From: Rossellomorea arthrocnemi
GTDB taxonomy: Bacteria > Bacillota > Bacilli > Bacillales > Bacillaceae_B
Direction of reading: 5' to 3'
Length of the DNA stretch: 64,000 nt
Assembly: GCF_904424705.1 (NCBI RefSeq)
Contig: NZ_CAJGBF010000003.1
Coordinates: 124,001 to 188,000 of the forward strand
Positions 61,550-64,000 of the stretch are shown here, in pieces. The position numbers and the translations under genes are program-made. Below the pieces are notes generated by a model. That model was not told where the DNA came from, did no database searches, and saw only the letters and a list, made by a program, of their open reading frames with translations. Numbering within the stretch: the stretch's first letter is position 1; every line of letters starts with the position of its first letter.

Positions 61550-63307
61550 TTACAACCAGAAGTAATAGATCAATGCTACAGTGGTGATCATGGTTAGGAT
61601 GTTTAAGGGAATCCCCACCTTTAAAAAGTCTTTGAATTGATATCCTCCTGGACCGTATACAATCAAGTTTGTTTGATAACCGATCGGTGTCGCAAAGCTG
61701 GCAGAAGCGGCAATGGTGACGGTTACGGCCAATGCAATGGGATCTAAATCCGTAGATTTCGAGATTTCCAGGATAATAGGGAACATCAGGACAGATGCAG
61801 CGCTGTTCGTCATCATTTCCGTAAATACATTGGTTAATAGATAGATTGCCGTAATCATAGCAAATACTCCAAATGGTTTCGAAGCATCCATTAACAAATT
61901 GGCCAGGAAAGTGGCAACTCCGGAGTTAATCATGGCATATCCGATACCGAAGGAGCAGGAAACGACCATCAATACATTCCATTGAATTGCATTCTTTGCT
62001 TGTAGGGGGCTAACAATCCTTAAAATAAATAATAGTAATGTGACTAATGCCATCCCTTTAAGCATCGATATAACACCCAATGTTACGAGAAGGATGATGG
62101 CTCCTAATAGTAAGATAGAAAGCCAGCCCTTTGCCTTTTGTTTTCGTGTGATCATGGTATGTTCTAGGGGGGCGGCAATGTAGAAGTCATTTGTATGGGT
62201 TTCCTTATAAAAATCCGTTCCAGTGACAAGTAATAAAATATCACCAGGCTTTAAGATGATGTCACCGATTTTGGCCTTCAAGCGCTGGTTCTGTCTGTGA
62301 ACAGCTATAACTGCTGCATTATATCTGCTCCTGAAATTCGTATGCTTAATCTTCTTATATAGCAAGGATGAATGATGGGAAACTACTGCCTCTGTCAACT
62401 GATGATGTTTTGGAAATGAGGTTCCACCATTACTTTGTAATTTTAGGCCTTTATGAGATTGAAGCTCAGTAATAGTCGTAATATCCCCAGTGAAGATCAG
62501 GCGGTCATTTCCTTTTAATACCGTTGCATTTGATACAGGAGAGATGATCTCATCATCCCGAATGATACTGACAAGAAACAGACCTCTTAAGCTTCTTAAA
62601 CTGGCTTGCTCAACGGTTTTATGAATAAAAGGAAAGTCATCTTGGATAAATATTTCACCTGTAAACTCTCTTAAAGATTCTAAAGTAACCGGTATGCTTT
62701 GCCGGGACGGAAGTAAGGAAGAACTAAAGAAAATGAGATAACATAAACCAATAAGTGTAATAGGTAACCCTATTTTACTTAGTTCAAAAAACGTGAAGCC
62801 CTGCAGATCAGAGTCAAGAAGTAATCCGTGGACAACAAGATTCGTGGAAGTACCAATGATTGTAATAGTACCACCGAGAATCGTGGCATATGAGAGTGGG
62901 ATCAGAAATTTTGAAGGGGGGTATCCATGATTTTCACACCATTTCTTTACAAGGGGAGTGAATGCAATGACAATTGGAGTATTGTTTAGAAAAGCGGATA
63001 GGAAAGATATAGGGAAAAGTAATTTGGCAAGTAAATGTTTTCTCGAAGATGTCCTATCTAATAGCTTCTGAAAGGCATGATCCACAATCCTGCTGTTTTG
63101 GATACTGCCTGCTATGATGAACAGTAGCCCGATGGTCAGCATCCCTTCATTGGAAAAGCCTCTTGTAGCTTCCTGAGGCGTAATGATGCCGGTCATAACA
63201 AAGAGGAGGAGAATAGAGGGAAGAATGATTTCCGGGCGCTCCACTTCAAAGACCATGAGCGAAAGCATTGCGATCATTCCAAATATAACAATATAAAATT
63301 CAATCAT
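61550..63307 (-). CDS. DASS/SLC13-type permease with RCK_C domains, probable sulfate transporter
   Basis: A 585-residue membrane protein: the N-terminal half has helices with SAFLNNTPIVIAFTPLV and GGTITIIGTSTNLVVHG, then two TrkA-C (RCK_C) domains in residues about 205-370, and the C-terminal half has ATPIGYQTNLIVYGPG. Such SAC1-like transporters carry sulfate or other anions. ATG 63307 follows AAGGAGACAG. Position between sat and cysC makes sulfate the likely substrate. Confidence 0.88.
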   Translation of the reverse strand: MIEFYIVIFGMIAMLSLMVFEVERPEIILPSILLLFVMTGIITPQEATRGFSNEGMLTIGLLFIIAGSIQNSRIVDHAFQKLLDRTSSRKHLLAKLLFPISFLSAFLNNTPIVIAFTPLVKKWCENHGYPPSKFLIPLSYATILGGTITIIGTSTNLVVHGLLLDSDLQGFTFFELSKIGLPITLIGLCYLIFFSSSLLPSRQSIPVTLESLREFTGEIFIQDDFPFIHKTVEQASLRSLRGLFLVSIIRDDEIISPVSNATVLKGNDRLIFTGDITTITELQSHKGLKLQSNGGTSFPKHHQLTEAVVSHHSSLLYKKIKHTNFRSRYNAAVIAVHRQNQRLKAKIGDIILKPGDILLLVTGTDFYKETHTNDFYIAAPLEHTMITRKQKAKGWLSILLLGAIILLVTLGVISMLKGMALVTLLLFILRIVSPLQAKNAIQWNVLMVVSCSFGIGYAMINSGVATFLANLLMDASKPFGVFAMITAIYLLTNVFTEMMTNSAASVLMFPIILEISKSTDLDPIALAVTVTIAASASFATPIGYQTNLIVYGPGGYQFKDFLKVGIPLNILTMITTVALIYYFWL

Positions 63308-63334
63308 GATGCTGTCTCCTTAATCATGATCCCT

Positions 63335-64000
63335 CTAAGAATCTTTTCTCATTTCATGCAAAAGAACCTCAATCACTTCCGGTCTTGAAAATTCTTTAGG
63401 GGGCATCATTCCGTCTTTTAACATTTTCCGTACTTTTGTTCCACTGAGATGGATATGACATTCATCTGTATGGGGACATGTTTTGGAGGTAGCCATTGTT
63501 CCACACTTAACACAATAGAAAGCATGCTCAAACTTCAAGATCTCGATTTCTATCTCGTCCCTGGAAAATTGATTGAAGATTTCCTGGGCATCGTAAGTTC
63601 CATAATAATCCCCGACCCCTGCATGATCCCTGCCCACAATAAAGTGGCTGCAACCGAAATTTTTTCTCACAAGACTATGGAAAACGGCCTCACGTGGTCC
63701 GGCATATCTCATCGCTGCAGGGAAGGTGGATAACAGAACCCGATCTCTTGGATAGTATTCATCGAGTAATACCTTATAGCTTTTCATCCGTATATCTGCG
63801 GGAATATCACCTTGTTTTGTATCGCCAACCAACGGATGGATCAGTAGACCATCTACATTTTCCAGAGCCGTTTTTTGTATATATTCATGAGCACGATGAA
63901 TCGGGTTACGGGTCTGAAAGGCAGCGACTGTTTTCCAGCCCAATTCCTCAAATCGTTCCCTTAGTTTTTTGGGAGTTTGAAAGCCTTTCAAAAAAGTACG
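63335..64000 (-). CDS. sat: Sulfate adenylyltransferase, C-terminal part
   Basis: ATP sulfurylase, forming APS from sulfate and ATP. The gene runs off the window end; 221 residues are visible, about 160 are missing. Motifs: [12 protein letters not shown] (HxxH-type nucleotide site), [23 protein letters not shown], and a Cys-rich [17 protein letters not shown]. It heads the sat-permease-cysC-cysQ minus-strand group. Confidence 0.95.
   Translation of the reverse strand, partial: RTFLKGFQTPKKLRERFEELGWKTVAAFQTRNPIHRAHEYIQKTALENVDGLLIHPLVGDTKQGDIPADIRMKSYKVLLDEYYPRDRVLLSTFPAAMRYAGPREAVFHSLVRKNFGCSHFIVGRDHAGVGDYYGTYDAQEIFNQFSRDEIEIEILKFEHAFYCVKCGTMATSKTCPHTDECHIHLSGTKVRKMLKDGMMPPKEFSRPEVIEVLLHEMRKDS

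Noticed and set aside
1..64000. tRNA, rRNA, insertion sequences and attachment sites
   Set aside because: No cloverleaf, rRNA segment, transposase or flanking direct repeat was recognised on reading; a covariance-model scan would be the decisive test.

Overview
The window is chromosomal DNA of a low-GC endospore-forming Bacillaceae bacterium. Gene order from 1 to about 45000 follows the Bacillus subtilis nusA-infB-pnpA-spoVF-dapG-spoIIIE-recA-rny-spoVS backbone, and sporulation genes (dpaAB, spoIIIE, spoVS, ymdB) are present. The species cannot be named from sequence alone. No rRNA, tRNA, insertion sequence, prophage or CRISPR array was seen.

Region 1 (1-8460): translation and RNA-processing operon: end of nusA, ylxR, ylxQ, infB, ylxP, rbfA, truB, ribC, then rpsO and pnpA with their own leaders and terminators. 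A 125-bp tandem repeat array follows (8480-8897). Region 2 (8949-16725): ylxY, mlpA, ymxH, then the dipicolinate and lysine block dpaA, dpaB, asd, dapG, dapA, which links diaminopimelate synthesis to spore dipicolinic acid. Region 3 (17062-32560): rnjB, tepA, ylzJ, spoIIIE, a GntR regulator with a nucleoside ABC importer (nupN-Q), the M16 pair ymfF/ymfH, ymfI and ymfJ. Region 4 (32765-45020): ymfK, rodZ-like ymfM, pgsA, cinA, recA with a LexA box, rny, ymdB, spoVS with a sigma-H-like promoter, a dipeptidase and korAB.

Region 5 (44998-64000) leaves the conserved backbone. It holds two long coiled-coil proteins, a 14-cysteine secreted-type structural protein, a 44-residue basic protein, a JAMM-domain protein, four glycosyltransferases, an unrecognised propeller-like protein, a 52-residue protein, five nucleotide-sugar enzymes, and a sulfate-activation set (sat, a DASS permease, cysC, cysQ). 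Sequences matching the sigma-K promoter (AC, 16 bp, CATANNNTA) stand in front of several of these transcription units on both strands. I infer a late mother-cell locus that builds and glycosylates a spore outer layer; the neighbouring PAPS-producing genes raise the possibility of sulfated glycans. None of the structural proteins here could be assigned to a named family by eye.

Two points deserve most attention: the sigma-K-like spore-surface locus with its sulfate-activation neighbours, and the JAMM gene at 49167 whose conserved N-terminus lies upstream of its first start codon, in the +1 frame relative to the preceding 44-codon gene.
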